A stretch of 64,000 nucleotides of DNA, taken from Bdellovibrio sp. BCCA (GTDB taxonomy: Bacteria; Bdellovibrionota; Bdellovibrionia; Bdellovibrionales; Bdellovibrionaceae). Made by a program: the position numbers and the translations under genes. Below the pieces are notes generated by a model. It was not told the DNA's origin and searched no databases. It saw nothing but the letters and a program-made list of their open reading frames with translations. Where the stretch lies: assembly GCF_037996825.1 (NCBI RefSeq), contig NZ_JBBNAC010000001.1, positions 2,480,001 to 2,544,000 of the forward strand, written 5' to 3'. Shown piece by piece: positions 51,438-61,500 of this stretch. How positions within the stretch are numbered: the stretch's first letter is position 1; each line of letters starts with the position of its first letter.

Positions 51438-51921
51438 AAAAATACTTCTTGGACTTGTGATTATCACAGGCTGCACTCTTTTTGGGTGCAGCTTGTTCGA
51501 CAAGAAACCTTCTGCCCATGCCCGCATGGGACAAATCAACAAACAAAAAGTTTTCTTCGCCACCTACGACCAAGTGTGGAGAGCCGCTCACGCTGTTCTT
51601 AAATATCCTATCGCTCAAGAAAATCAGGACACCGGTGTTATCGAAACCGAATACATCAAAGGCATCGACGGCTGGCTTCCACCAAATGAACAACGTCCTC
51701 CATCAAGCGGCATTCGCTACAAGTTGACGCTGACATTTGCCAAAGGAAAAACCGAAGGCCGCGAATCCGTGCGCGTGACGGTTGATAAAAGAATGGAAAT
51801 TCTAAGAGATTTCTTTTCAGAACCAGAAACCATGGAATCCGATGGCCTTGAAGAGAAGATCATCTTCTATCGCATCGAACGCGAGCTTATCGTTAACGAC
51901 GCTCTTAAGCGCGCGAATTAA
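51409..51921 (+). CDS. Small lipoprotein
   Basis: A 170-residue lipoprotein, with lipobox LFGC and Cys27. The mature part KVFFATYDQVWRAAHAVLKYPIAQENQDTG has a pattern somewhat like BamC/NlpB domains (VWxAAxxxL), so a Bam-complex-like role is possible but weak. The start lies 29 bases inside the upstream lipoprotein gene, so the two are coupled. The last residues are RELIVNDALKRAN. Confidence 0.7.
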   Translation: MLHTAQSLSRKILLGLVIITGCTLFGCSLFDKKPSAHARMGQINKQKVFFATYDQVWRAAHAVLKYPIAQENQDTGVIETEYIKGIDGWLPPNEQRPPSSGIRYKLTLTFAKGKTEGRESVRVTVDKRMEILRDFFSEPETMESDGLEEKIIFYRIERELIVNDALKRAN

Positions 51922-51938
51922 AAAACATACCCCAAGAA

Positions 51939-52385
51939 CTATTCTGCATCCGGGCCTTCGTGTTGTTCGCTGTCACTGTCTGAATCATCAGAATCGTCTG
52001 GCGGAAGCTCGGCCTTCGTTTTCGTCAAAGTGGGATCTTGCACAGAAGAAGGAGTCTTCGCCAAAACCGTATTGCAAGAAGCTTTTACTCTGAAAAAATG
52101 CTTCCACATTTCTTCATCGGCTTTTCCTTTGATCTCGGGTTCTTGCAACTCGGAACCCATGTACGAACTGAATTTAGCAAATTCCTTAAGATGTTTTAAC
52201 TTGCGAGGGATTTTGCGTTCTCCGTCACATTCGCCCTGAGACGCTTTTCCACCTTCCGCAATAAAGCTGAAAGCTTTCGGAGGAGTTTTTCTTTTCGCCA
52301 ATGCAAAAGAGCTTGGATTCACCATAGGATGAAGAAGCAATACACTGACAAAGATCACTGTTTTTTTAAATTTTAGATTCCACAT
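51939..52385 (-). CDS. Exported protein of unknown function with acidic tail
   Basis: A 148-residue protein starting at the ATG at 52383-52385; a TTG two codons upstream also fits. The N-terminus WNLKFKKTVIFVSVLLLHPM is a signal peptide or anchor. The mature part has two cysteines and a Lys-rich middle region, and it ends in an acidic low-complexity tail, DDSDDSDSDSEQHEGPDAE. No good ribosome site is visible. The gene stands alone on the minus strand between two plus-strand units. No family recognised. Confidence 0.6.
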   Translation of the reverse strand: MWNLKFKKTVIFVSVLLLHPMVNPSSFALAKRKTPPKAFSFIAEGGKASQGECDGERKIPRKLKHLKEFAKFSSYMGSELQEPEIKGKADEEMWKHFFRVKASCNTVLAKTPSSVQDPTLTKTKAELPPDDSDDSDSDSEQHEGPDAE

Positions 52386-52489
52386 ATGCAAAAATGCTAA
52401 CAGAGATAACCTTTAATGACAAAGTATCTTGATTAACCGCTCGTTTACGTCCTATTTTTATTTCTAACGTTTTTACCTGGAGACAAAAA

Positions 52490-53098
52490 ATGAAAATTTC
52501 GATTCTTGTTTTGCTCTCTTTTATTTGTTTTGGATTTAACTCAGCTTTTGCCGTCACTTATCAAGACGGCGACTTGATTTTTCATGAAAGCCAGGGACCT
52601 CAAACCAAAGCAATCCAGGAAGCCACGGGTTCAAAGTGGACTCACGTGGGAATGCTCTTTTTAAAACAAAATCAATGGCAGGTTGCGGAGGCCGTACAGC
52701 CGGTACGATTCACTTCGCTGTCTTCTTTTATTTCTCGTGGCAAAAATGGCGCTTACAGAATTTATCGTGTCCCTGGACTTAAAGAGGCGCAAAAACAAGA
52801 TTTACGTAAACAGGTCGAAGCGTTTATGGGACGCGACTATGATATCTGGTTTGAGTGGTCTGATGATTTAATTTACTGCTCGGAACTTGTTTACAAATCT
52901 TTCTTTCGTGCGACCGGAATTGAAGTGGGCCAAGTACAAAAGTTTCGTGATTTAAGACTTGATGGACCCTACGTGAAAGAACTGATTCGCCAACGCGTAG
53001 AAAATACGGGGCGAGAGCTTGATTTAAATGAACCCATCATCACGCCTGTGGCGCAGATTCGCGATACTAAGCTTGTATTAGTGGAAGAAAAAAAATAG
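52490..53098 (+). CDS. YiiX/YebB-like permuted papain-fold protein
   Basis: A 202-residue protein with signal peptide MKISILVLLSFICFGFNSAFA. The mature part starts with YQDGDLIFHESQGPQTKAIQEAT and has His in KWTHVGML and Cys in LIYCSELVYK, the permuted Cys-His arrangement of YiiX-like NlpC/P60 relatives. These enzymes probably cut amide or ester bonds in lipids or peptides. AAACGTTTTTACCTGGAGAC precedes the ATG with GGAG. It acts in the periplasm; the substrate is unknown. Confidence 0.87.
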   Translation: MKISILVLLSFICFGFNSAFAVTYQDGDLIFHESQGPQTKAIQEATGSKWTHVGMLFLKQNQWQVAEAVQPVRFTSLSSFISRGKNGAYRIYRVPGLKEAQKQDLRKQVEAFMGRDYDIWFEWSDDLIYCSELVYKSFFRATGIEVGQVQKFRDLRLDGPYVKELIRQRVENTGRELDLNEPIITPVAQIRDTKLVLVEEKK

Positions 53099-53116
53099 GC
53101 CTAAAAACACAGGCCT
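53088..53116 (-). terminator. Intrinsic terminator (minus strand)
   Basis: On the minus strand AGGCCT-GTGTTTTT-AGGCCT is followed by ATTTTTTTT. It closes the HEAT-protein transcript and overlaps the last codons of the convergent YiiX-like gene. Confidence 0.75.
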
Positions 53117-53121
53117 TGCAA

Positions 53122-53856
53122 TTAAAGTTCGATTTTTTCTTTCTTAACGTAGTCTTTCCACATCCCAACAAGAGCGGACTTGGTGACTTTGCCTTCGCCA
53201 AGTTTTACGCCTGTGAGTTTTTCAAGACCACGGATAGCCGGGATATGAAGACGGTCGTCTTTATCAGATAACAATCCCGCAAAGATTTTAGTTTCACGAT
53301 CTAAAGGTTTCTTCGCCAAAACTTCCACGATCTGATGGCGGATCCAAAGACTTTGTGCGTTTTTAAAATTGTAACCTTGATTGAGTTCTTCCCACAAAAG
53401 ATCACGAACATCCGAAGAGGCTGATTTCTCTAAAACCCCAACGGCTGCGGAACGAACAACCAAAGCCTTATCTTTCAGAAGTTTTTGCGCAAGCTTCTCC
53501 CCTTGAGAGGGATTCACTTCACTCAACGCCACAAGAGCCGCGTTACGCATGTACCAATATTTATGATTGGAAGCTTTTAAAAGATCGGGAGTCGATTTCT
53601 CGCCACGAGCCTCGGCTGCCGCCATCAAAGCGCGCCAACGCATGTTCATGGGTTGTTCTTCGTTAAATGCGACAGAGATAAAGTTCTGATAATACTTATC
53701 GCCCTGACCTTGAATCACCATGCGACGGTTTTCACTAGGAAGCTTAAGAACTTCCACCGCCGAAGTTAAAGTACTAGATGAAGGTTTAGCTCCGACTGCG
53801 AAAGCACTTGAAGATAATCCCGCAACTACAACGGACACAAGAATAATCTTATTCAT
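53122..53856 (-). CDS. Exported HEAT-repeat protein
   Basis: A 244-residue protein with signal peptide MNKIILVSVVVAGLSSSAFA. It consists of helical repeats of the HEAT/PBS-lyase type: NHKYWYMRNAALVALSEV, DKALVVRSAAVGVLEKS, WIRHQIVEVLAKKPL and DDRLHIPAIRGLEKLTG. Such repeats are protein-binding scaffolds in the periplasm. It starts three bases after the stop of the coiled-coil gene, so both are translated together. Partner unknown. Confidence 0.85.
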   Translation of the reverse strand: MNKIILVSVVVAGLSSSAFAVGAKPSSSTLTSAVEVLKLPSENRRMVIQGQGDKYYQNFISVAFNEEQPMNMRWRALMAAAEARGEKSTPDLLKASNHKYWYMRNAALVALSEVNPSQGEKLAQKLLKDKALVVRSAAVGVLEKSASSDVRDLLWEELNQGYNFKNAQSLWIRHQIVEVLAKKPLDRETKIFAGLLSDKDDRLHIPAIRGLEKLTGVKLGEGKVTKSALVGMWKDYVKKEKIEL

Positions 53857-53859
53857 AGC

Positions 53860-54831
53860 CTAACTCTTTTTTGATACGAAGTTTTCAAACTCATTCATCA
53901 ACTTATCGGATTCATCGTTACCAGATTTCGCGGCTTCACTGCCGTCACCGGCTTTTTCAGCGGCTTTATCTAAAGCTTTTTGACCTTCAACGGCTGCGGC
54001 AAATTCTCTCATCAACTCATCATCGATCAAATCAGATGAAGGTTCTTGCGCCTGAGTTTCTTGAGCATCTGCCACTTCAGGAACTGGCGCTGGCGCTGGC
54101 TCTGGTTCCGGTGCCGCTTCTACTTTCGGAGCTTCAGGAGCTGGCGCTGCCGCCGCGGCCGCTGGTTTTGCGCCGCCTGCTTTAAGGCCTTCTAATTCTT
54201 TTTTTAATTGATCATTTTCTTCGCGATAACGAGAAAGGTCGGCGATATCTTCACTGATGATTTCGTATTCAGCCAGACGCGCTTCTAAATCACGAACTTT
54301 ACCTGCAAGTTCATCGTTGGCAGCAGAATTGGCTCCGCCTTCAGAAACACCCGCTGCCGGAGCACCACCTGATGCCGCAGCTTCTTCTGCAGCCGTTAAT
54401 GCTTCTTTTAATTGTTTTTGCAGAGTTTCAATTTTTTGATGGCTTTCAGTTAAAGACAAACGAAGCTGTGACACTTCCGCGGCAGATTCTCCAGACGCTA
54501 CCGCAGCACCAGTTGCTTTCAAAGAAGACGCTGATGATTTTTCCATTTCATCTAAGTCTACATCCAAACCAAAATCTTCAGACGCTCCACCACCGTTGCG
54601 TGCCGCAGGTTTTCCTGACTGCGCTTGATTGTCGAGAATCTTCTGCAATGTTTTTTCAAGTTGAGCCGCGTCGAGACCGTGGCCCAAATCTGAACCTCCC
54701 TCGCTGGACTTTTTCGCAAAAAAACTGCGATACGCCAGGAAAAGAGAGAGAATTAGAACGAGCGCAACGAGGCCCTCGATGATGACGGTATTATGCTGAT
54801 CCCAAAAGGAGAGAAATGTATCAAATGTCAC
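53860..54831 (-). CDS. Membrane-anchored coiled-coil, Ala/Pro/Glu-rich protein
   Basis: A 323-residue protein. One membrane helix near 15-35 (VIIEGLVALVLILSLFLAYRSFF) is followed by a cytosolic part with coiled coils (LRLSLTESHQKIETLQKQLKEAL; DLEARLAEYEIISEDIADL) and an Ala/Pro/Glu-rich low-complexity linker (about 225-265, APAPEAPKVEAAPEPEPAPAP). The C-terminal MREFAAAVEGQKALDKAAEKAG is helical. No family recognised. It is the first gene of a pair with the HEAT protein, and a scaffold role at the inner membrane is the best guess. Confidence 0.78.
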   Translation of the reverse strand: MTFDTFLSFWDQHNTVIIEGLVALVLILSLFLAYRSFFAKKSSEGGSDLGHGLDAAQLEKTLQKILDNQAQSGKPAARNGGGASEDFGLDVDLDEMEKSSASSLKATGAAVASGESAAEVSQLRLSLTESHQKIETLQKQLKEALTAAEEAAASGGAPAAGVSEGGANSAANDELAGKVRDLEARLAEYEIISEDIADLSRYREENDQLKKELEGLKAGGAKPAAAAAAPAPEAPKVEAAPEPEPAPAPVPEVADAQETQAQEPSSDLIDDELMREFAAAVEGQKALDKAAEKAGDGSEAAKSGNDESDKLMNEFENFVSKKS

Positions 54832-54921
54832 AATTCAAATTCTCACCTATCCTAGAGGCCCCGTCAACGCTAGACCTTCGATAGAGTATAGTGGTATGGT
54901 TTTTTGAATCCGAGGTGATAC

Positions 54922-56274
54922 ATGTCTCAGCGCCCTTTTGATCTTCTTATTCAAGGTGGAATCTGCTTACTCCCCCATCCTTCGGGAACTGGCTTGATCG
55001 AACAACAGGCCGATATTGGGATTCTAGATGGCCGCATCGAAAAAATTCGCGACTCTATTACAGATCCTGCTGTCAGAACGATTAAAGCGGAGGGATTGCA
55101 TGTCCTTCCCGGCATTATCGATAGCCAGGTTCATTTTCGCGAGCCAGGTCTCACGCACAAAGAAGATCTAGAAACGGGAACCAAGGCCGCGATCTTAGGT
55201 GGAGTTACGAGTATTTTTGAAATGCCGAACACCAACCCACCAACGACCACGAAAGAAGCTTTCGCCGAGAAACTTCAAAGAGCCCAAGGTCGAGCTCACA
55301 GCAACTATGCTTTTTTTATTGGCGGGTCTCATGACAATGTCGACCAATTGGCAGAGCTTGAAAAATTACCTCATTGTTCTGGCATTAAGATTTTTATGGG
55401 AAGTTCCACGGGAAATCTTTTGGTGGAAGATGACGAAACACTCGAAAGAATTTTGCGCCAAGGCACTCGCCGTGTGATTTTTCATAGCGAAGATGAAATG
55501 CGTCTGCGCGAAAGAAAGCATATCGCGGTTGACATGGCCGATCCGCACTATCATCCGGTGTGGAGAGATGTTGAAACAGCTGTGAATTCAACAACAAGAC
55601 TTTTGCGTTTAGCACGCAAAACCGGGCGCCGTATCCATGTCCTTCATGTCTCTACAGGTGAAGAGATGGATCTTTTAAAAGATCAAAAAGATATTGCGAC
55701 TGTCGAAGTTCTTCCGCAACATCTAACACTTTATGCGCCTGATTGTTACGATCGCTTGGGAACTTACGCTCAACAAAATCCACCGATCCGTGAAAAGCGG
55801 CATTTAGATCGCATTTGGAAAGCGGTTTTGGATGGCACAGTGGACGTGATTGGTTCAGATCATGCTCCGCACACACGCGAAGAAAAAGAGCGTCCTTATC
55901 CGCAAAGTCCTTCGGGAGTTCCCGGAGTGCAAACACTCCTTCCGATCATGCTGAATCACGTTCATGAGGGGCGTCTGACTTTACGTCGTTTTGTAGAGAT
56001 GGTAACGGAAAATCCTTGTCGCGTTTTTGGAATCAAAAACAAAGGCCGTCTTCGCCAGGGTTTTGACGCTGATATCACTTTGGTTGATTTGAATAAAACA
56101 AAGACCATTGATAATTCTTGGATCGCCAGTCGCTGTGGATGGACTCCGTTTCACGGCATGTCTGTGACAGGATGGATGACTCACACGATAGCGGGCGGTC
56201 ATCTTGTGATGGAAAACGATCAAGTGCTGATGCTTCCGCAAGGAAAACCCGTTAACTTTTTGGAAACGAATTAA
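54922..56274 (+). CDS. pyrC: Dihydroorotase (class I type)
   Basis: A 450-residue amidohydrolase which closes carbamoyl-aspartate to dihydroorotate in pyrimidine synthesis. Motifs: GIIDSQVHFREPGLTHKEDLETGT, EMPNTNPPTTT, HVLHVSTGEE, GSDHAPHTREEK and SGVPGVQTLLP. The first metal motif, usually HxH, reads QVH, so one His is Gln; I recall the same variation in a subgroup of bacterial dihydroorotases (DQVHFREPG). It overlaps the YciB-like gene at TAATG. AGGTGATAC precedes the ATG. Allantoinase would be the alternative, but GVPG and the overall form fit dihydroorotase. Confidence 0.9.
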   Translation: MSQRPFDLLIQGGICLLPHPSGTGLIEQQADIGILDGRIEKIRDSITDPAVRTIKAEGLHVLPGIIDSQVHFREPGLTHKEDLETGTKAAILGGVTSIFEMPNTNPPTTTKEAFAEKLQRAQGRAHSNYAFFIGGSHDNVDQLAELEKLPHCSGIKIFMGSSTGNLLVEDDETLERILRQGTRRVIFHSEDEMRLRERKHIAVDMADPHYHPVWRDVETAVNSTTRLLRLARKTGRRIHVLHVSTGEEMDLLKDQKDIATVEVLPQHLTLYAPDCYDRLGTYAQQNPPIREKRHLDRIWKAVLDGTVDVIGSDHAPHTREEKERPYPQSPSGVPGVQTLLPIMLNHVHEGRLTLRRFVEMVTENPCRVFGIKNKGRLRQGFDADITLVDLNKTKTIDNSWIASRCGWTPFHGMSVTGWMTHTIAGGHLVMENDQVLMLPQGKPVNFLETN

Positions 56275-56864
56275 TGCAACCGAATTCTTCCGCCAGTCCG
56301 AAAGCTCAAGCCGCCAGTCTTTTCTTTGCGGGTCTTCTTCCCGTTATCGCCTTTACTTTGATTGAAGAGTATTATGGAACCGTGGCCGGTCTTATTGCCG
56401 GGATGGTTTTTGGTGTCGGTGAAATTTCTTGGGAACTTTATAAATATAAAAAAGTTCAAAAGCTCACTTGGTTCGGAAACGGAATGCTTTTTATTCTCGG
56501 AGGCATTTCACTAATTTCGTCTGAAGGTCTTTGGTTTAAACTTCAACCCGCTTTGATGGAAGGATTTTTCGCTTTGATCTTGTGGGGCTCCGTCATTATG
56601 AAAAAACCTTTGTTCGTGTATCTCGCTGAACAACAAGGTCATCAGTTTCCGGATATTGTCAAAACCCGGATGAATGGTATCACGATTCGCTCTGGATTTT
56701 TCTTTGCTATTCACACAGGACTTGCCGTTTGGGCCGCACTGGCATGGAGCACGACGGCCTGGGCTCTGCTCAAAGGTATTGGTCTTACCGTAAGTTTCAT
56801 TCTGTATCTTATCATGGAGGGTTTTCTCTTAAGGAGAGCCGTTTTAAAACAAAAGGCAGAATGA
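56274..56864 (+). CDS. YciB/IspZ-like inner-membrane protein
   Basis: A 196-residue membrane protein with about five helices. The pattern LPVIAFTLIEEYYGTVAGLIAGMVFG, YKKVQKLTWFGNGMLFILGGISL and ILWGSVIMKKPLFVYLAEQQG follows the intracellular septation protein A (YciB) family, in which a KKPL motif after helix 3 is conserved. YciB is linked to envelope synthesis and septation. It overlaps the dihydroorotase stop and its own stop overlaps the lipoprotein start (ATGA), so three genes are coupled. Confidence 0.8.
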   Translation: MQPNSSASPKAQAASLFFAGLLPVIAFTLIEEYYGTVAGLIAGMVFGVGEISWELYKYKKVQKLTWFGNGMLFILGGISLISSEGLWFKLQPALMEGFFALILWGSVIMKKPLFVYLAEQQGHQFPDIVKTRMNGITIRSGFFFAIHTGLAVWAALAWSTTAWALLKGIGLTVSFILYLIMEGFLLRRAVLKQKAE

Positions 56865-57691
56865 GATATGCATTACTGATTTTTTTTGTCATAGCTTTAA
56901 GTGCCTGCAACAGATCGGATATTTTCTTCCGATTTGCTGATGATCTTGCTGTTTCCAAAACAGATGACTATTTCAATCTTACAAGTGAACAACGCGACGA
57001 TCTTCGTAAAGACGTGCAAAAGGACATTCAGAATATCAAAAAAGAACTTTTGCCTCAAGTCGCAAAAACTTTGCGAGAGATCGAACCTGAAGTTCAAAAA
57101 GACAAACCCAATGCCGAGCTGATCTCTCGCCATTTTGATGAATTTCAGAATTATTTTAAAAAAGTTTCCGCTTACTTTAAAAACACCGCTGTCAAAGTTT
57201 CGTTGAAACTTAAATCTGATCAATACACTCACTTCGCCAAAGAACTTCGAGACGAGATCAAAGAAACTGAAAGCAGCAATGAGCTTCCTGAAGATTCCTT
57301 AAATCAAACCTTTAAACGCTATCGCAGGTCGATTGAATTTTGGATCGGCGGCCTTTCAAATGATCAGAAAGAAAAGATTAAGAAATTTATCAGCACTCAT
57401 CCTTATCCATGGCGATTGCAAAACCAGAGCAAAGAATTTGTCTTAAAGCAGTTTTTGGATTCTAAAGAAAATCCCGAGAAATTAAAAAAATTCGTAGCGG
57501 ATTTTTACGACGATTTTGAAGCCGTAAGACTTCCGGCCTACACGACAGCCCTCAACGAACATACAAAGGCTTTTCAGAGATTTCTCATTGAAGAATTCTG
57601 GCAAAGCCTTTCAAAAGAACAAAAAAAGAATTTAAAAGAAAATCTTTTAGCGCGCGCAGAAGAACTCGAAAAGATTTCTCAGCGCCCTTGA
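56861..57691 (+). CDS. DUF6279-type lipoprotein, second copy
   Basis: A 276-residue lipoprotein starting at ATG 56861, which overlaps the upstream stop; the longer frame from 56729 runs inside the YciB-like gene. Lipobox ALSAC. Like the protein at 35639-36472, it has DYFxxTSEQ near residue 40, helical charged segments, an NDQKEKIKKFISTHPYP block (compare SQKSLIEKHIQESPFP there), and KNLKENLLARAEELEKI at the end. The two are clear paralogues of about the same size. Function unknown. Confidence 0.82.
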   Translation: MRYALLIFFVIALSACNRSDIFFRFADDLAVSKTDDYFNLTSEQRDDLRKDVQKDIQNIKKELLPQVAKTLREIEPEVQKDKPNAELISRHFDEFQNYFKKVSAYFKNTAVKVSLKLKSDQYTHFAKELRDEIKETESSNELPEDSLNQTFKRYRRSIEFWIGGLSNDQKEKIKKFISTHPYPWRLQNQSKEFVLKQFLDSKENPEKLKKFVADFYDDFEAVRLPAYTTALNEHTKAFQRFLIEEFWQSLSKEQKKNLKENLLARAEELEKISQRP

Positions 57692-58494
57692 AAGTCCGGA
57701 GACTTTTTATCTTTCATTGCTTGCAACGCCGTAAAATGATCTTCCGTTCTTTGCGTGATCCCCTGATAAGCCGCGGACAAATCCAAAATCGTATTGAGAT
57801 CACTCAAATACGCCATCTTCATCGCTTTCTTTGTCATTTGCACGGCTACTGGTGCATTGGCTGCGATTTTATCGGCGATCTTTTGTGTTTCAGCTTCTAA
57901 AACATCTTCCCCAACAAAATAATTCAAAAGCCCCCATTGATACGCTTCTTCCCCAGCCACAAGATCGCCTGTTAAAGACATCTGCATGGCTTTAGAAAAG
58001 CCGATCACGCGTTGAAGGAAGAACGTCCCGCCATCGCCAGGAATAAGTCCTAGTTTCACGAACGTCTCACCGAATTTGGATTTCGCAGTTCCCACTCGCA
58101 AATCACACATCATTGCAAGATCACAGCCTGCTCCAATCGCAGGACCATTCACCATTGCAATCACCGGAGTTGAAAGTTCTTCGATACATTTAGGAATTTG
58201 TTGAATACCGTGAATGTAGCGCATACGAAGTTCGTTGCCTTCGCCTGCGAACATGCCGGTTTTATTTTGCATGGCTTTGACATCGCCACCGGCACAGAAC
58301 GTAGGGCCCTCGCCTTTAAGAACAATCACACGCACGGCCGGATCAAAATCAGCATGTTTTAAAACGCGCGTAAGAGAGTCGACCATTTCTAAAGAAATCG
58401 CATTGCTTTGTTCTGGATTATTGAGCGTCACCCACAGAATGTGCGAAGACAAAGACAACTTGAGATGCTGGAATGCTTGAGAATAGAACGACAT
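57679..58494 (-). CDS. Enoyl-CoA hydratase/isomerase family protein
   Basis: A 271-residue crotonase-fold enzyme starting at ATG 58492-58494, with GGGGAG seven bases upstream. The oxyanion-hole motifs are GPTFCAGGDVKAM near 70 and NGPAIGAGCDLAMMCDLRVGT near 115-135, followed by KLGLIPGDGGTFFLQRVIG with its acidic residues. This is a typical enoyl-CoA hydratase of fatty-acid beta-oxidation, but related crotonase enzymes with other reactions cannot be excluded. The end overlaps the convergent lipoprotein gene by 13 bases. Confidence 0.9.
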   Translation of the reverse strand: MSFYSQAFQHLKLSLSSHILWVTLNNPEQSNAISLEMVDSLTRVLKHADFDPAVRVIVLKGEGPTFCAGGDVKAMQNKTGMFAGEGNELRMRYIHGIQQIPKCIEELSTPVIAMVNGPAIGAGCDLAMMCDLRVGTAKSKFGETFVKLGLIPGDGGTFFLQRVIGFSKAMQMSLTGDLVAGEEAYQWGLLNYFVGEDVLEAETQKIADKIAANAPVAVQMTKKAMKMAYLSDLNTILDLSAAYQGITQRTEDHFTALQAMKDKKSPDFQGR

Positions 58495-58554
58495 AAGACT
58501 TCTCCCCTGTTCAAATTGAAACAGAAGCAAAGTGCTTTGTGAATTGAAATCCTC

Positions 58555-61500
58555 TTAAGGAAGGAAATACTCAATCAACGCAGGCAAGCCATTTTGTTTA
58601 GCCATCATGACCAAGCGTTTTGGTTTAGGACCTGATGCTGGTTTCACTAAAATACGGCGGCCCTCGCAAGTGATGTTATCCGCAGGCATTGTGAGCTGCG
58701 TGATCGTATAATGAGTGTTTTCAACAAGAGGCCAATTTGCAACAGAGCTTAAGTCACCCGCATTTGTGATATTCGCCTTATAGAGCTTACCACCAGTGCA
58801 GTAATAAATATTTCCACTGTCATAGGTAAAACCTGAAGGACGCGAAGGCAGTGTCAAAAATTTGTGTGTCATACCGCCATGAACAACGTGCATTACGCCT
58901 TCGTACGAAGAACCCGTGGTTCTGGTCGGATTGAAGAGCCATCCAGAAAGAGGACCATAATAAACAGGAGCCCCCATTCGATGCATTCCCGTCACTCCCA
59001 GATTGCAACTTGTTGACGCTCCATCTGGGCACGAGTCCGTGCTTGAGTCCACCGCAATAGTTCCAGCAACAAACTCTGTTGAAGTCGGCGTAACCAAACG
59101 AAGATGGCTGTTGTTTTGAGCCGTTCCATTCCAATAGAACTGATTAAATAAAATGCTTCCCGCCTGGAAGGCCATCACCGCCGGAGAATATCCGGTGAGT
59201 TGAAGATCAGCATAACTTAAAGATGTTTGTGTGTAGCTCGGGGTCGCGCCCTCACCGTCAAGAATTTGTTCCCACATTCCCGTTGCACGATTTAATTTAC
59301 AAATCCTGTGGTAATTCACGTAAGTGCTCGGAGCCGTCACTAGAACACTGTTTAAAGAACAGTTCATGTACAAATCACCCGTTGCAGGATTTGTAGCAAA
59401 CGAGTTAGGCTCACCCCAATTACCTAGAGGAATTTTTTGCGCATTCGCTGCTGTGGCGTAATCCACAATACCGCTTTGGCCATTGCCCGCAATCAGTTGA
59501 ACTTCAGGTGAAGCGCCGGGTCTCATCTCACGAATTTTATTTTCTTGATGATCTAGCATAATGACATTGTTGCCGACACCATGATCAATATAAAACACAG
59601 AAGCCAGGCGCATATCTAATCCTGCTCCGCCGTCACCGGCATCTTTGCGCTGACCAAACAATGTATAAACGTTGCCGTTATAGACCGTGCGAATAATTCC
59701 ACGAGTAGAAAAGAAAATACGACCGTAGCGATCCACGAAGGCGTCATCTAAAGAAACCGCACATGATGTGGCTGCAGTTCCATCAGCACAGTCTCCCATC
59801 GCACCTGTTCCAAGAACTCTTGTCCACGTGCCGTCATCATTCAGACGAGAAACAGAATGTTCGGTATAACGATTAGACCGGTAAACTCGTCCATCCAAAG
59901 ACTGCACGTCGTAATAAACGAGACTGTTGTTTGAGGCAAAGGGATGATTTGGATAAACACCATTGCCAATCCATGTTGTCGGATCAAGCTCCGTCATATT
60001 TCCGTAAGAATTTCCCGGCACACTGTACACAGCATTCACGTAAGCTTTTAAGATGTCACTTGTTTGCGGATCATAGCGCAAACTAAAGAACGAATAAGGT
60101 TGCGTGTTCAAATCCCACGACGGCAGATCCTTCACACCCGTTCCTGAAAAACGGATGGATTCCACACGAGGCACTGCGAGAGAACCTTTGTAAACACGAA
60201 TGCGACCGCCATTGTCTTTGGCAACCCCGGGCTTGTCAGAGACAAAGTAAATGTCTCCATTTGGCAGAGCCACAAAAATAGATCGCTTGCGAATCGTCCA
60301 AGATTCATCCAAGGACACATTTGTTGTCAGATTGATTTTTAAATCGCGAGGGTCTGCCACGGTATCGGCAGTGTTCGTTCCTAAATTTCCTGCGGGGTCG
60401 GCACCAATCAAAGTCTCAATTGTCATGGGTTCCACATTCGTATCAATACGGCGGATCATATAACGGTCATAAACCAAGATGCGATTTTGATAATCCAAAG
60501 TCGTGCGCAAGATGGCTTTAGCCCGAGCTTGTTCAACAGGGATGCCGTCCCCGTAGGAATCCTCACCCGTTTTTGCTAAACGCAAAAGAACTTTGGAGTT
60601 GTTCGTTTTAGGATCAATGTACATTAATCCGTAAGAAGAATCGTTAAAGAAAATTTTCCCATCCGTTGTTACGAGCAATGTTCCCGGAGCCATGTCATTT
60701 CCAACCGTCGTATTAAAGACCGTCTTCTTGGCATTGCCGTTATGACCAGCGTCTTGATTTCCTGCAAGCAGATTTAAATTCTGACTGTTCAGTGGAGGAC
60801 TTGTCACCTGCGAGGTTTGACCGTAGTTATCCGTCACACGCAATTGCAATTTGAAAAATGAATTATTCGGAAACGACGAATTCCAAACCCAACATCCCGT
60901 GTGAGGAGCGGAATAGCTGCAGCTTGCCCCATTTGAAGAACTGTTGCTTAAAGTATCCGAGATCAATGTGTACTGACTTCCATCCGTTGAGGAGTAAAGT
61001 TCTACTTTAGAAATGCTGCCGTTATCGCTGGCTGCCCATTTAATATAAACTGAAGCTCCGTTGGCGAAATTCATATCCGCATTGATCGGCGGCGTATTGG
61101 GTGTCGTGGAATTGACAGTTAAGAAATTAGAAACTGTTGGTGGAGCATCATTGATATAATTAATGGTGTTAAAATCTTTTTTAAGCGTCGCCGAATTTGT
61201 ACTGATATTCCCAGCAACGTCACGAACCCAAGCATAAATATTATAAGTGCCAAAATTAATTCCTAAAAAGAAATCAAAATCCACGAGCAAAAGATCTGGC
61301 AACTCTTCTAGACCAGGCTTGGGTGCTTTCACGGAAACCCAACAAGCATCTGAAGTTGCGGGTGCTGAGTTCGTAGTTTTAAAACAGAAATCCGTAATCG
61401 CTGTTTCACCGTCGTGGGCTTGCAAACTCACCGTCACGTAAGAGCGAACCGTGTCTGAAGGTGTCAAAGATCCATTGATCTTCATTTGATTGGCAGAAAT

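Noticed and set aside
54257-54782. Plus-strand frames opposite the coiled-coil gene
   Set aside because: They mirror the Ala/Pro/Glu-rich repeats of the real minus-strand gene and lack ribosome sites.
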